From the NCBI GenBank assembly GCA_903864455.1, contig CAIPFW010000065.1, positions 1 through 14,429 on the forward strand: DNA of 14,429 nucleotides, read 5' to 3'. The notes beneath the pieces were generated by a model, which saw nothing but the letters and a program-made list of their open reading frames with translations, did no database searches and had not been told where the DNA came from. Of the stretch, positions 7,676 through 14,429 are shown piece by piece. Origin of the DNA: an uncultured Anaplasmataceae bacterium. GTDB lineage: Bacteria > Pseudomonadota > Alphaproteobacteria > Rickettsiales > CAIPFW01. The stretch's first letter is position 1, and each line of letters starts with the position of its first letter. The translations under genes and the position numbers were made by a program.

Positions 7676-10453
7676 TTAGTTTATAGTTTCATATTTTTCT
7701 AGTATTTCATATATTTCGTTTTTTATTTCTTCAGATCTATTGTCTTTATCAATAAAATTTAATTCCGATGTATAAAGTAAGTCGGAGATATCAGAAGTGA
7801 GTATTTCTTTCTGATGTTTAGTATGCTCAAGTATTATTTTTTCTTTAAATTTGTCTTCATCTAATTTATACTTTTCACATAAATTTTTTATTTCGATTTC
7901 CTTTTCGTTACGTTCAAAATCATTATATCTACTCTCAATAGTATTTATTTCTTCAATAGTTATTTTATTTAATTCGTTGCTTATAAATTTGCTTATCAAG
8001 TGTTCTTTTTTTTTCAGCGATTCATTAGAGAAAATCATTTCATTTATTTTGTTTTCATCATAGCTATTTGTCAATATCGATTCAGCTATAAGCTTTAAAA
8101 TATACGAAAGATTGATTTCATATTTACGAATCAACTCTAATTCAAAAGAAATTTCATTCAAAGGTGAATCAACACTATTCTTATTTTTCTTTTTACTCTC
8201 ATTGTATATATCAAGATATTTGGATTTGTATTCATTGAAATTTGTTGGAATATCTGATTCTTTAAAATCAACAAAACTTTCCATTATATTTTTTATTTTT
8301 AATATTCCTCCAAATACTTTTATAAATTCCGCTTTTTTTTCATCAACATCTAATTTATCGATATCTTTAGGTGTTTTAGCGATTTTAAGTAATTCATTAA
8401 ATGCTTCTTTAAATTTTATAACATAAGTTTTATATGGTGGAAGTAGGATATCGTCGCTTTCTTTTCCATTTGAGAAAAGTTTTATAGCTTCTGCAATATT
8501 ATCATCTAAGTTTCTAAAACATACTATATTTCCATGTGATTTTAATTGACCATCAATTCTATTTGTTCTGCTAAAAGCTTGAATCAATCCATGATATTTT
8601 AGGTTTTTATCAACATATAGAGTGTTTATCTTTTTGGAGTCAAAGCCTGTTAAAAACATATTTACAACAAGCAATATATCAATACGACCTTCTTTAACCA
8701 TATCGGCAACATTTTTGTAGTAAGTATAAAATCCTTTTGAATCTTCAACGCTCTGACTTACATTGAACATTTTATTATAATCTTCAACATATGATTTAAG
8801 TCTAGATTTTTTAGAATTATCAACTTTCTTTTCATTTATATAAATATCTTCTTCATCAAATCCAAAATCTTCTTCATTTTCCTGCGAACTATAGCTAAAT
8901 ATCGTAGCTATTTTTAAATCGTGATTTTTTTTCTTGAATGTTTCATAATATTTGCAAAGTAAGTCAACATCACTTAAGCACATAATCGCATTATATTCTT
9001 TGTTATGTGTTTTTGCTTCGTGTATTTCGATTATCTTATCAACAATTGTCTTTATTCTTTCATCAGATTCATAGATTTCTTTTTCAGCTTTATGCGAATG
9101 ATTATTATCATAATTTTCAACCGAGAAGCGCAAAACCATTTCATCTTTCAGAGCGTCAGGGATTAAATATTGGTGAAGTTTTTTTTTAAATAGAACTTCT
9201 GTCGTTCTGTCGCGTTCATCAATTGTATTTTCAGTAAATATAGGCGTTCCTGTGAAGCCAATAAGATTAGCTTTTTGAAAAAATCTTACAATATTTGCAT
9301 GTGTTTTACCAAATTGACCTCTATGGCATTCATCAAATATAAAAACTATTCTCTTGTCTTGAAAAGGATTGGTATCTTTAAAATTTTTAATGGCCATATT
9401 TAATTTTTGAATTGTGGTAACTATCAAATCGGTATTTTTAAAACCATCTTTTTTACTTTTATACTTGCCTAGAAGCTGATTAATCAATGCTTTAGAATCT
9501 TCCGTACCTTCAAAACTTCCATCGCTAAAACTATTAAATTCGTTTATTGTTTGGTGATCCAAATCTCTTCTATCAACTACAAAAACAACTTTATCAATCT
9601 CTTTGCAATCTAAAAGAATCTGGGAAGCTTTAAAAGAAGTTAGAGTTTTGCCAGAACCTGTTGTATGCCATATATAACCACTCTCTTTATTATTAATAGC
9701 TCCTACTATAGCCTCAACAGCAAAATATTGATAAGGTCTAAGAATCATTAAAGTTTCTAAAGTTTGATTTCTAACAATATATTTACAAATCATGTTTGCT
9801 ATATGCTTTGTATTAAGGAATATTGATGCAAAGCTTGTTAAATCGGAAATTTTATTATTCGATTCATCGGTCCAATAAAATGCTTGTTCAAATGACAACA
9901 GTTTATTGTTCGAATAATATTTTGTGTTTACGCCATTTGATATAACAAAAACCTGAATATATTGAAACAGATATTCATAACTATTTTTGTGATATTCTTG
10001 TATCTGTGTAAAAGCTTCTTTCAAAGCGTTTCCCTTTTTTTTAAGTTCTATTTGAACAAGAGGGAGGCCGTTAATCAAAATTGTCACATCAAATCGACTT
10101 ATTTTGTTTTGATTGTTAGTAATTTGAATTTGTTGAGCTACTTGAAAAAGATTTTTATTCCAATCTTCATTAGACTTCAAAAATTGAATGTTGTCTGTCT
10201 CCCCATCATCTCTTTGAAGGCAAAACCTATTCCGAAGAGTTTCAGCTTTTTCGAAAACATCACCTTTCTCTAAATGAATAAGAATTCTTTGAAATTCATT
10301 AGCTGTAAATTCTTTATCATTTAATTTTTCAAGCTGAGACCAAAGATTTCTTTCGATGCAATTTTTAGAATTTATAATAACTTTTTCATATTCCATTGAA
10401 ACCAATTGTTTCATCAAATCAGATTCAAGTTCTTTTTCACTTTGATTATTCAT
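7676..10453 (-). CDS. hsdR: Type I restriction enzyme, restriction/translocase subunit HsdR
   Basis: This 925-residue protein has the HsdR layout. The N-terminal nuclease domain carries FDVTILINGLPLVQIELKKKG (D122, E136, K138: PD-(D/E)XK) and Q150-x3-Y154, matching the QxxxY motif of type I nucleases. The superfamily 2 motor follows with Walker A TTGSGKT (264-270), the DECH box (374-377) and TGTP (401-404). Further downstream are the helicase motifs MFLTGFDS and QAFSRTNR. A charged helical C-terminus (about 700-925) would bind the methylase core. It translocates DNA with ATP and cleaves unmethylated DNA at a distance. It is somewhat shorter than the type IC EcoR124I subunit but intact. It starts 6 nt after the hsdS stop, so it is the last gene of the operon. 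No ribosome site or terminator is evident. Confidence 0.95.
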   Translation of the reverse strand: MNNQSEKELESDLMKQLVSMEYEKVIINSKNCIERNLWSQLEKLNDKEFTANEFQRILIHLEKGDVFEKAETLRNRFCLQRDDGETDNIQFLKSNEDWNKNLFQVAQQIQITNNQNKISRFDVTILINGLPLVQIELKKKGNALKEAFTQIQEYHKNSYEYLFQYIQVFVISNGVNTKYYSNNKLLSFEQAFYWTDESNNKISDLTSFASIFLNTKHIANMICKYIVRNQTLETLMILRPYQYFAVEAIVGAINNKESGYIWHTTGSGKTLTSFKASQILLDCKEIDKVVFVVDRRDLDHQTINEFNSFSDGSFEGTEDSKALINQLLGKYKSKKDGFKNTDLIVTTIQKLNMAIKNFKDTNPFQDKRIVFIFDECHRGQFGKTHANIVRFFQKANLIGFTGTPIFTENTIDERDRTTEVLFKKKLHQYLIPDALKDEMVLRFSVENYDNNHSHKAEKEIYESDERIKTIVDKIIEIHEAKTHNKEYNAIMCLSDVDLLCKYYETFKKKNHDLKIATIFSYSSQENEEDFGFDEEDIYINEKKVDNSKKSRLKSYVEDYNKMFNVSQSVEDSKGFYTYYKNVADMVKEGRIDILLVVNMFLTGFDSKKINTLYVDKNLKYHGLIQAFSRTNRIDGQLKSHGNIVCFRNLDDNIAEAIKLFSNGKESDDILLPPYKTYVIKFKEAFNELLKIAKTPKDIDKLDVDEKKAEFIKVFGGILKIKNIMESFVDFKESDIPTNFNEYKSKYLDIYNESKKKNKNSVDSPLNEISFELELIRKYEINLSYILKLIAESILTNSYDENKINEMIFSNESLKKKEHLISKFISNELNKITIEEINTIESRYNDFERNEKEIEIKNLCEKYKLDEDKFKEKIILEHTKHQKEILTSDISDLLYTSELNFIDKDNRSEEIKNEIYEILEKYETIN

Positions 10454-10459
10454 TTTTAT

Positions 10460-11596
10460 TTATACAAACATTTGTTGAAGAAGGGATTTTTTGAAATCCT
10501 TTGTTAAGGATAATTGTTTTTGAAGAAGCTCAATCTTTGAATCAATGGAAGAGAGAAAGTTAGCGATTTTGGTTTGTTCGGGAAGCTGTGGGAGGTGGAT
10601 TTTAAAATTGCACAAATCATCAAACCCTAAACTATTTCTTACGCTACCGGAACATCCTATTTTTATTAAATGTTTAATCCTATGAATTTTTATCAGATTG
10701 TCAAAAAAAACATAGTCGATACAATTTAAAACAAAAACAATATACATTGGACTTACAATACCAATATTAAAATTTTGAAGTCTTGCAATTGAACCTACAT
10801 TTATTCTAGATGGATTATAAGCGTAATCATTTTTCTTTACTATTTTGTATTTTGATAAATCTTGACTTGCAATTTCATAACCATTAAACTGCTCATCTTG
10901 AGCTATAAAACCTTTTTTATTATTCACGCTTAAAACCAAATTTGACAACTTGTCCTTATTGTTTATAACTTTTTGTTTTATAAAATCCCCCAATCTCTTC
11001 TCTTCCCATTTCTCAAACTCGCTGCCATCATCAGCTTTAAATCTAATTTCTTGATTAAATATTTTTTGCATGACGCCTTTTTTATATTCTTGAAGAAGTG
11101 CTTCTTTTTTTGTTAGAAGCTCAATCTTTGAATCAATTGAAGTGAGGAAATTGGCGATTTTGGTTTGTTCGGGGAGTTGTGGGAGGTGGATTTTAATTTT
11201 TTCAATGGTACTTTTCGATAAGCTAGGTACTCCAGAAGCTTCATTATGTATTAACCAATTAATTTTTTGACAAAGAAGATAAATAAATTTAGGTATTGAA
11301 TTAATAAATTTATAAATATAAAATAAAGTATCAACAGTCCAAAATTTACCACTAATAAACATTGGTTTGTTTATTGAGCCTTTTCTTCCAATGCAAACGC
11401 TGTCCCCATCGTATAAATAATCATCAACCGATAACATATAACCACCGGTTCCATAAACTGGATAATTACCTATTTTTAAATGCTTATAATCTTTTCCATT
11501 TCCAAAAGTAACTACCTCCCCCAATCTCTTCTCTTCCCACTCCCCTTTAAACTCCTTAAATCTCAGTTTTGGTTCTTTTTTCATATTTCGCACCAT
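10460..11596 (-). CDS. hsdS: Type I restriction enzyme, specificity subunit HsdS
   Basis: This specificity subunit has two target-recognition domains and two conserved helical spacers. WEEKRLGEVV (about residue 20) opens TRD1, which holds IGRKGSINKPMF. The spacer LPQLPEQTKIANFLTSID follows, then WEEKRLGDFI opens TRD2, and LPQLPEQTKIANFLSSID plus a final coiled-coil closes the protein. Each TRD reads one half of a bipartite site, and the spacer helices set the distance between halves. Two sets of near-identical DNA repeats encode these conserved parts. The hsdM stop (TAA, 11602-11600) is directly followed by TTG (11599), ATG (11596), GTG and a further ATG (11584). I chose the first ATG; 11584 is also possible. 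Both domains are intact, so bipartite recognition is expected. Confidence 0.93.
   Translation of the reverse strand: MVRNMKKEPKLRFKEFKGEWEEKRLGEVVTFGNGKDYKHLKIGNYPVYGTGGYMLSVDDYLYDGDSVCIGRKGSINKPMFISGKFWTVDTLFYIYKFINSIPKFIYLLCQKINWLIHNEASGVPSLSKSTIEKIKIHLPQLPEQTKIANFLTSIDSKIELLTKKEALLQEYKKGVMQKIFNQEIRFKADDGSEFEKWEEKRLGDFIKQKVINNKDKLSNLVLSVNNKKGFIAQDEQFNGYEIASQDLSKYKIVKKNDYAYNPSRINVGSIARLQNFNIGIVSPMYIVFVLNCIDYVFFDNLIKIHRIKHLIKIGCSGSVRNSLGFDDLCNFKIHLPQLPEQTKIANFLSSIDSKIELLQKQLSLTKDFKKSLLQQMFV
10524..10605 (-). repeat. hsdS direct repeat, distal conserved-region copy
   Basis: This 82-bp segment matches 11115-11196 with seven mismatches by eye and lies 591 bp (197 codons) from it in the same frame. 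It encodes the spacer segment around PEQTKIANFLSSIDSKIELL near the C-terminus of HsdS. Confidence 0.85.
10987..11008 (-). repeat. hsdS direct repeat, start-of-TRD2 copy
   Basis: This 22-bp block is identical to 11518-11539, 531 bp (177 codons) away in frame. On the minus strand it encodes WEEKRLG at the entry to the second target-recognition domain. Confidence 0.8.
11115..11196 (-). repeat. hsdS direct repeat, central conserved-region copy
   Basis: This is the partner of the 10524-10605 repeat. It encodes the central spacer around PEQTKIANFLTSIDSKIELL between the two target-recognition domains. With the shorter repeats it delimits TRD2 as a unit that homologous recombination could exchange. 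Confidence 0.85.
11518..11539 (-). repeat. hsdS direct repeat, start-of-TRD1 copy
   Basis: This 22-bp block is identical to 10987-11008 and encodes WEEKRLG at the entry to the first target-recognition domain. Confidence 0.8.
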
Positions 11597-11599
11597 CAA

Positions 11600-13150
11600 T
11601 TAAAAAGGTTTGCCAATTCCAAGCTCATCACAAAACTTGATAATTGTTTCATCAGTGAATCTTATTTCATCATCAATCTTTTTCAGCTCCTGACTCACAA
11701 AATTTAAATCTATTTGTTCCTCTTCCGCAAAAGTGTTTACATATCTAGGAATATTCAAATTAAAGTCATTTTCCCTTATTTCCTCAAGACTCGCTAAATG
11801 AGAATATTTTCCAATTTCTTTTCTATTTCGATATGTATCGATAATTTTCTCAATATTTTCATCAGTTAAAGAATTTTGATTCTTATTTTTTTCAAATTCA
11901 TTCGAAGCATCAATGAAAATTATGTTATCGTTATTTTCACGACATTTTTTAAAAACTAAAATACAAGTTGGTATTGACGTACCAAAAAATATATTTGCGG
12001 GAAGTCCTATTACAGCATCAAGATAGTTTTTATTTTCTATCAAATATTTTCTAATATGACCCTCGTTGTTACCCCTAAAAAGAACACCGTGAGGTAGAAC
12101 GACAGCCATCACTCCATTGTCTGCCAAATGATGTATCATGTGCTGCACAAAAGCGTAATCTGCTTTACTACTCGGAGCTAATTTCCCATATTGTGAAAAT
12201 CTATCATTATTTAAAAATAACTGATTACCAGACCATTGAGCGCTAAATGGAGGATTCGCAACAATAGCTTCAAATTTTTTATCACCATGCTGTGGGCGTT
12301 CTAGGGTATCATCCTGTTTGATGTCAAAATCACGATAAGAGACACCATGCATTATCATGTTCATTCGAGCGAGATTATAGGTTGTTCTATTTAATTCTTG
12401 ACCATAGTAGTTATAAACTTTCTTTACCTCTTTTGAAATTCTTAAAAATAAAGAACCAGAACCACAAGTAGGATCGTAAACAGAATCTAATTTAGTTTTT
12501 CCTGTAGTTACAATTTTGGCTAAAACTTTTGAAACGCATTGAGGAGTATAAAACTCACCTCCTTTTTTACCAGCTCCAGCGGCAAATTGACCTATTAAGT
12601 ATTCGTAAGCATCGCCCAATGTATCATTATCATTTTGCAATTCAAAATCTATTGAGCTCAATTCTTTCAATATTTTCACTATTGATTCATTTTTTTGGTC
12701 AGGTGTTTTACCTAGCTTAGTCGAGTTTAAATCTAGATCTTCAAAAAGATCTTTGAACACCTCTTCAGATTCAGCTCCTAAAGCTGTTTGCTCGATATTT
12801 TTTAGGATTCCGATCAAATCATCAATTATAAATCCTTTATTTTCTTTATTTATAGATCTTTTAAGAACCTGAGAAAACAATTCTTTTGGCTTTAGAAAAC
12901 ATCCAAATCGTTCTTTTATATAATCAATCAATTTAGAATATTTATTCTGATTTTCAAGCTCAGGTTCTTCTAATTCAAAATATTTTATATTGTCATTCTT
13001 AAGTAAATCATTAGTATAAATCTCTATTTGATCAGACAGATATTTGTAAAAAATAAACCCAAGAATATAATTTTTAAACTCATTGGGGTCCATCTTACCG
13101 CGTAAGGTATTAGCTATATTCCAAAGTTCTTTTTTATTTTTACACGACAT
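11600..13150 (-). CDS. hsdM: Type I restriction enzyme, N6-adenine methyltransferase subunit HsdM
   Basis: This 516-residue subunit has an N-terminal HsdM helical domain (about 1-150) starting with NKKELWNIANTLRGKMDPNEF. The N6-adenine methyltransferase domain follows with GGEFYTPQ (197-204), SAM-binding motif I DPTCGSG (226-232) and catalytic NPPF (299-302). The C-terminus runs through SIPTCILVFKK to a helical tail. The pattern and length resemble type IC enzymes such as EcoR124I, whose HsdM is similar in size. Two HsdM with one HsdS form the modification core that methylates adenines in both halves of the target. It is the first gene of the minus-strand hsdM-hsdS-hsdR cluster, so protection is made before restriction. 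The start ATG at 13150 is not preceded by a Shine-Dalgarno sequence. Confidence 0.96.
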   Translation of the reverse strand: MSCKNKKELWNIANTLRGKMDPNEFKNYILGFIFYKYLSDQIEIYTNDLLKNDNIKYFELEEPELENQNKYSKLIDYIKERFGCFLKPKELFSQVLKRSINKENKGFIIDDLIGILKNIEQTALGAESEEVFKDLFEDLDLNSTKLGKTPDQKNESIVKILKELSSIDFELQNDNDTLGDAYEYLIGQFAAGAGKKGGEFYTPQCVSKVLAKIVTTGKTKLDSVYDPTCGSGSLFLRISKEVKKVYNYYGQELNRTTYNLARMNMIMHGVSYRDFDIKQDDTLERPQHGDKKFEAIVANPPFSAQWSGNQLFLNNDRFSQYGKLAPSSKADYAFVQHMIHHLADNGVMAVVLPHGVLFRGNNEGHIRKYLIENKNYLDAVIGLPANIFFGTSIPTCILVFKKCRENNDNIIFIDASNEFEKNKNQNSLTDENIEKIIDTYRNRKEIGKYSHLASLEEIRENDFNLNIPRYVNTFAEEEQIDLNFVSQELKKIDDEIRFTDETIIKFCDELGIGKPF

Positions 13151-13173
13151 ATTAAGGTATTAAGTTTTATAAA

Positions 13174-13201
13174 ATTATATAAGAAAAATTTAAAATTACA
13201 A
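13174..13201 (-). promoter_or_regulatory. Candidate promoter of the hsdMSR operon
   Basis: On the minus strand TTGTAA (13201-13196) and consensus TATAAT (13179-13174) have 16-bp spacing. Transcription would start near 13167, 17 nt before hsdM. Surrounding sequence is extremely AT-rich, which lowers confidence. Confidence 0.4.
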
Positions 13202-13222
13202 ATTAATTCTATTTACACCTCC

Positions 13223-13236
13223 TCAACGCCCGTTGA
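13223..13236. promoter_or_regulatory. 14-bp palindrome, possible operator in the hsdM-fic spacer
   Basis: TCAACG (13223-13228), CC, then CGTTGA (13231-13236) form a perfect 6-bp inverted repeat. It overlaps the first four bases of the fic -35 box and lies about 22 bp upstream of the hsdM -35. It is the only GC-richer block of the intergenic region. A repressor bound here would block fic and could touch hsdM. No regulator gene is visible in the window. Confidence 0.4.
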
Positions 13237-13261
13237 CTAGATAATGGTATAGATTTATAGT
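13233..13261 (+). promoter_or_regulatory. Candidate promoter of fic
   Basis: TTGACT (13233-13238) and TATAGT (13256-13261) are spaced by 17 bp, each matching the consensus in five of six bases. This is the best promoter match in the window. Transcription would start near 13268, giving a leader of about 22 nt before the GTG start. Confidence 0.55.
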
Positions 13262-13289
13262 GAAAGGAATGTTTTTTTAAAGAAATTTC

Positions 13290-14120
13290 GTGAATAGACT
13301 TCAAAAAAGATTATATTTTGATAATGAAATAATTGAGTCAATTTATTCAACAATCTCAGATATTGATTCTGTAAAAAAATCTTGGAATTATATTACAAAA
13401 TCTTTGCCACTCACTGAAAATCTCATTCAAACAACAATTATAATTTCAACAGGAGCATCTAATCGAATTGAAGGAAATATTTTAAATGATGAAGAGGTTG
13501 AAAATATTTATAAAAATATATCAAAGCAGGAATTTTCTTCTCGCGATGAAAATGATGTAAAAGGATATCTCGAATCATTAGAAATTATTTTTGAAAATTA
13601 CAACGAGATAAAATTAAGTGAATCAAATATTTTACACTTTCATAAAAAGATCATTGAAAATGGAGGTAATTACAAAACCAGTCAAAATCGAGTTGAAGCT
13701 AAGAATGAGAAAGGTGAGATTGTTGGAATTATATTTGAACCTACTCCACCATATCTCGTTTCAAAAGAAATGCAGGAATTAATAGAGTGGTATTTTTGGG
13801 CTATGGATAAAAAACATCCTTTAATTCTAATTGCAAATTTTATATTTGAATTTTTAGCCATTCATCCTTTTTTAGATGGTAATGGTCGTATGAGTCGATT
13901 ACTTACAAATCTTTTGTTGTTACAAAATGGATATCTTTTTACGAAAGTCTCTTCTCATGAATCTATCATTGAAAAAAGAAAAGGAGATTATTATTTAGCA
14001 TTAAGAAAAACTCAAAACTCTTGGAAAAAGGAAAATGAAAATATTTATCCTTGGCTGAAGTTTTTCCTAGAGGTTTTGAAAGAGCAAGGTGAAGAAACTT
14101 TATTATTGGGTAAAAAGTAA
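13290..14120 (+). CDS. Fic family AMP-transferase, class II autoinhibited
   Basis: The Fic active-site motif HPFLDGNGR is complete at residues 192-200, with catalytic His192. The N-terminal inhibitory helix motif (S/T)xxxE(G/N) is present as SNRIEG (57-62), Glu61 being the residue that blocks productive ATP binding. This defines a class II Fic. Such enzymes transfer AMP from ATP to hydroxyl side chains of target proteins; targets are unknown here. The start is GTG at 13290: an in-frame stop lies 12 nt upstream and no ATG occurs before residue 161. AAAGGA (13263-13268) is too far upstream to be its ribosome site. At 276 residues it ends soon after PWLKFFLEVLKEQ, lacking the C-terminal winged-helix extension often seen in this COG3177 group. 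It is divergent from hsdM; Fic genes are commonly found at type I R-M loci. Confidence 0.88.
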   Translation: MNRLQKRLYFDNEIIESIYSTISDIDSVKKSWNYITKSLPLTENLIQTTIIISTGASNRIEGNILNDEEVENIYKNISKQEFSSRDENDVKGYLESLEIIFENYNEIKLSESNILHFHKKIIENGGNYKTSQNRVEAKNEKGEIVGIIFEPTPPYLVSKEMQELIEWYFWAMDKKHPLILIANFIFEFLAIHPFLDGNGRMSRLLTNLLLLQNGYLFTKVSSHESIIEKRKGDYYLALRKTQNSWKKENENIYPWLKFFLEVLKEQGEETLLLGKK

Positions 14121-14148
14121 ATAACATTTTATAAGTTATATAGTTTTC

Positions 14149-14370
14149 TTATAAATCTTCACCCATTTGCTCTTTAAACGAAGCAGAAACTTTTTTAATA
14201 AAGTTTTTTCTTAATTCATTTCCTGAGCCATGTATATTTAATACTTTTTGTATCGCATTAACAAAATCCAATCTTGATGCAAAAGGCATATGTCGTATTT
14301 TACCCTTTCCATACCAATTCGCTGGTCTTATATTAAACCCATTGCATTTCCCCTTAAATAAAAAATTCCA
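14149..14370 (-). pseudogene. Broken minus-strand reading frame of unknown function
   Basis: The minus-strand frame is open for 73 codons, from just after a TAA at 14373-14371 to the stop at 14151-14149. It has no start codon until a Met at residue 28. The last 60 residues look like real protein: NIRPANWYGKGK, then HMPFASRLDFVNAIQKVL, then a basic/amphipathic end KKVSASFKEQMGEDL. I do not recognise a family. The first dozen codons coincide with the putative IS end at 14332-14349, so the gene seems to have lost its 5' part to an insertion. The genuine remnant would then be about 14149-14331. It is the only gene-like content downstream of fic. Confidence 0.45.
14332..14349 (-). repeat. Second copy of the putative IS terminal inverted repeat
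   Basis: The exact reverse complement of 152-169. Sequence inside the element would run rightward from here; its interior differs from the interior of the left copy, as expected if this is the opposite (left) end of the same element in the same orientation. The element continues beyond the window and no transposase start is visible in the remaining 80 bases. Confidence 0.55.
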
Positions 14371-14389
14371 TTAAACCATCATATTTGTT

Positions 14390-14427
14390 TCTCAAGAATT
14401 ACTTTGATCTAAAAGGAATTCTTGAGA
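14390..14427. repeat. Hairpin near the right edge
   Basis: TCTCAAGAATT (14390-14400) pairs perfectly with AATTCTTGAGA (14417-14427). After one mismatch, CTTT (14402-14405) pairs with AAAG (14412-14415), leaving a 6-nt loop. No T-run follows on either strand, so it is not a typical intrinsic terminator. It lies within the putative IS left end. Confidence 0.65.
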
Positions 14428-14429
14428 TT

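Noticed and set aside
8112..8426. 104-codon plus-strand open frame and others (7851-8063, 9007-9189, 9962-10273, 12529-12720)
   Set aside because: All are antisense to hsdR or hsdM, with Ser/Phe/Leu-rich low-complexity translations mirroring Lys/Glu/Asn-rich genes.
9179..9187. Nine-base A tract in hsdR (minus strand) as a phase-variation switch
   Set aside because: Runs of eight or nine A/T are common in this AT-rich sequence (another in the reductase gene near 2598), all in intact frames; no repeat-tract enrichment.
13214..13222. AGGAGGTG on the minus strand near the hsdM-fic spacer as a ribosome site
   Set aside because: No start codon follows at a useful distance; hsdM starts more than 60 nt downstream, beyond its own promoter.
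14121..14139. ATAAC/GTTAT stem after fic as an intrinsic terminator
   Set aside because: The 5-bp AT stem is too weak, and the following T-run is short and displaced.
1..14429. CRISPR array, tRNA or rRNA genes
   Set aside because: No regularly spaced repeats and no tRNA- or rRNA-like conserved segments were seen on either strand.

Overview
The window is a 14.4 kb, very AT-rich stretch of a Gram-negative bacterial genome. A BamD-type outer-membrane lipoprotein shows the Gram-negative envelope. The low GC, the thioredoxin-reductase-like ferredoxin-NADP reductase, the near absence of Shine-Dalgarno sequences and the insertion-sequence debris fit a host-associated alphaproteobacterium such as Rickettsiales or Holosporales. 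That placement is inference; no rRNA or other phylogenetic marker is present. The standard genetic code fits: TGG encodes Trp, and TGA and TAA are both used as stops.

Layout. Positions 1-169 are the 3' end of an insertion sequence: the last 44 codons of an IS5-like DDE transposase and a putative terminal repeat. Three core genes follow: comM (+), a flavoprotein ferredoxin/flavodoxin-NADP reductase (-, convergent with comM) and bamD (+). From about 3.78 kb to the end the content is accessory. It holds a two-gene type II restriction-modification system (C5-cytosine methyltransferase plus a PD-(D/E)XK-like endonuclease, coupled by an ATGA overlap), then a stand-alone AAA+ ATPase with a C-terminal DUF234/PD-(D/E)XK-like domain. 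Next is a complete type I restriction-modification operon on the minus strand (hsdM-hsdS-hsdR), and a divergent, autoinhibited class II Fic AMP-transferase that appears to lack the usual C-terminal tail. The last 300 bases hold a broken minus-strand reading frame that runs into sequence matching the left insertion-sequence end.

How it works together. The accessory block reads as a defence island: two independent DNA-modification/restriction systems, one ATPase-nuclease of unknown role and one Fic protein placed head-to-head with hsdM. The hsdM-fic spacer of 139 bp carries back-to-back promoter-like elements and a 14-bp palindrome covering the fic -35 box, so joint regulation is possible. An 18-bp sequence downstream of the transposase at the left is repeated in inverted orientation at 14332-14349. 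This suggests that copies of the same IS, in the same orientation, bracket the whole 14.2 kb segment; it may also explain why the sequence ends where it does, if this is a contig broken at repeats.

I found no tRNA, rRNA, CRISPR array, riboswitch or convincing intrinsic terminator.
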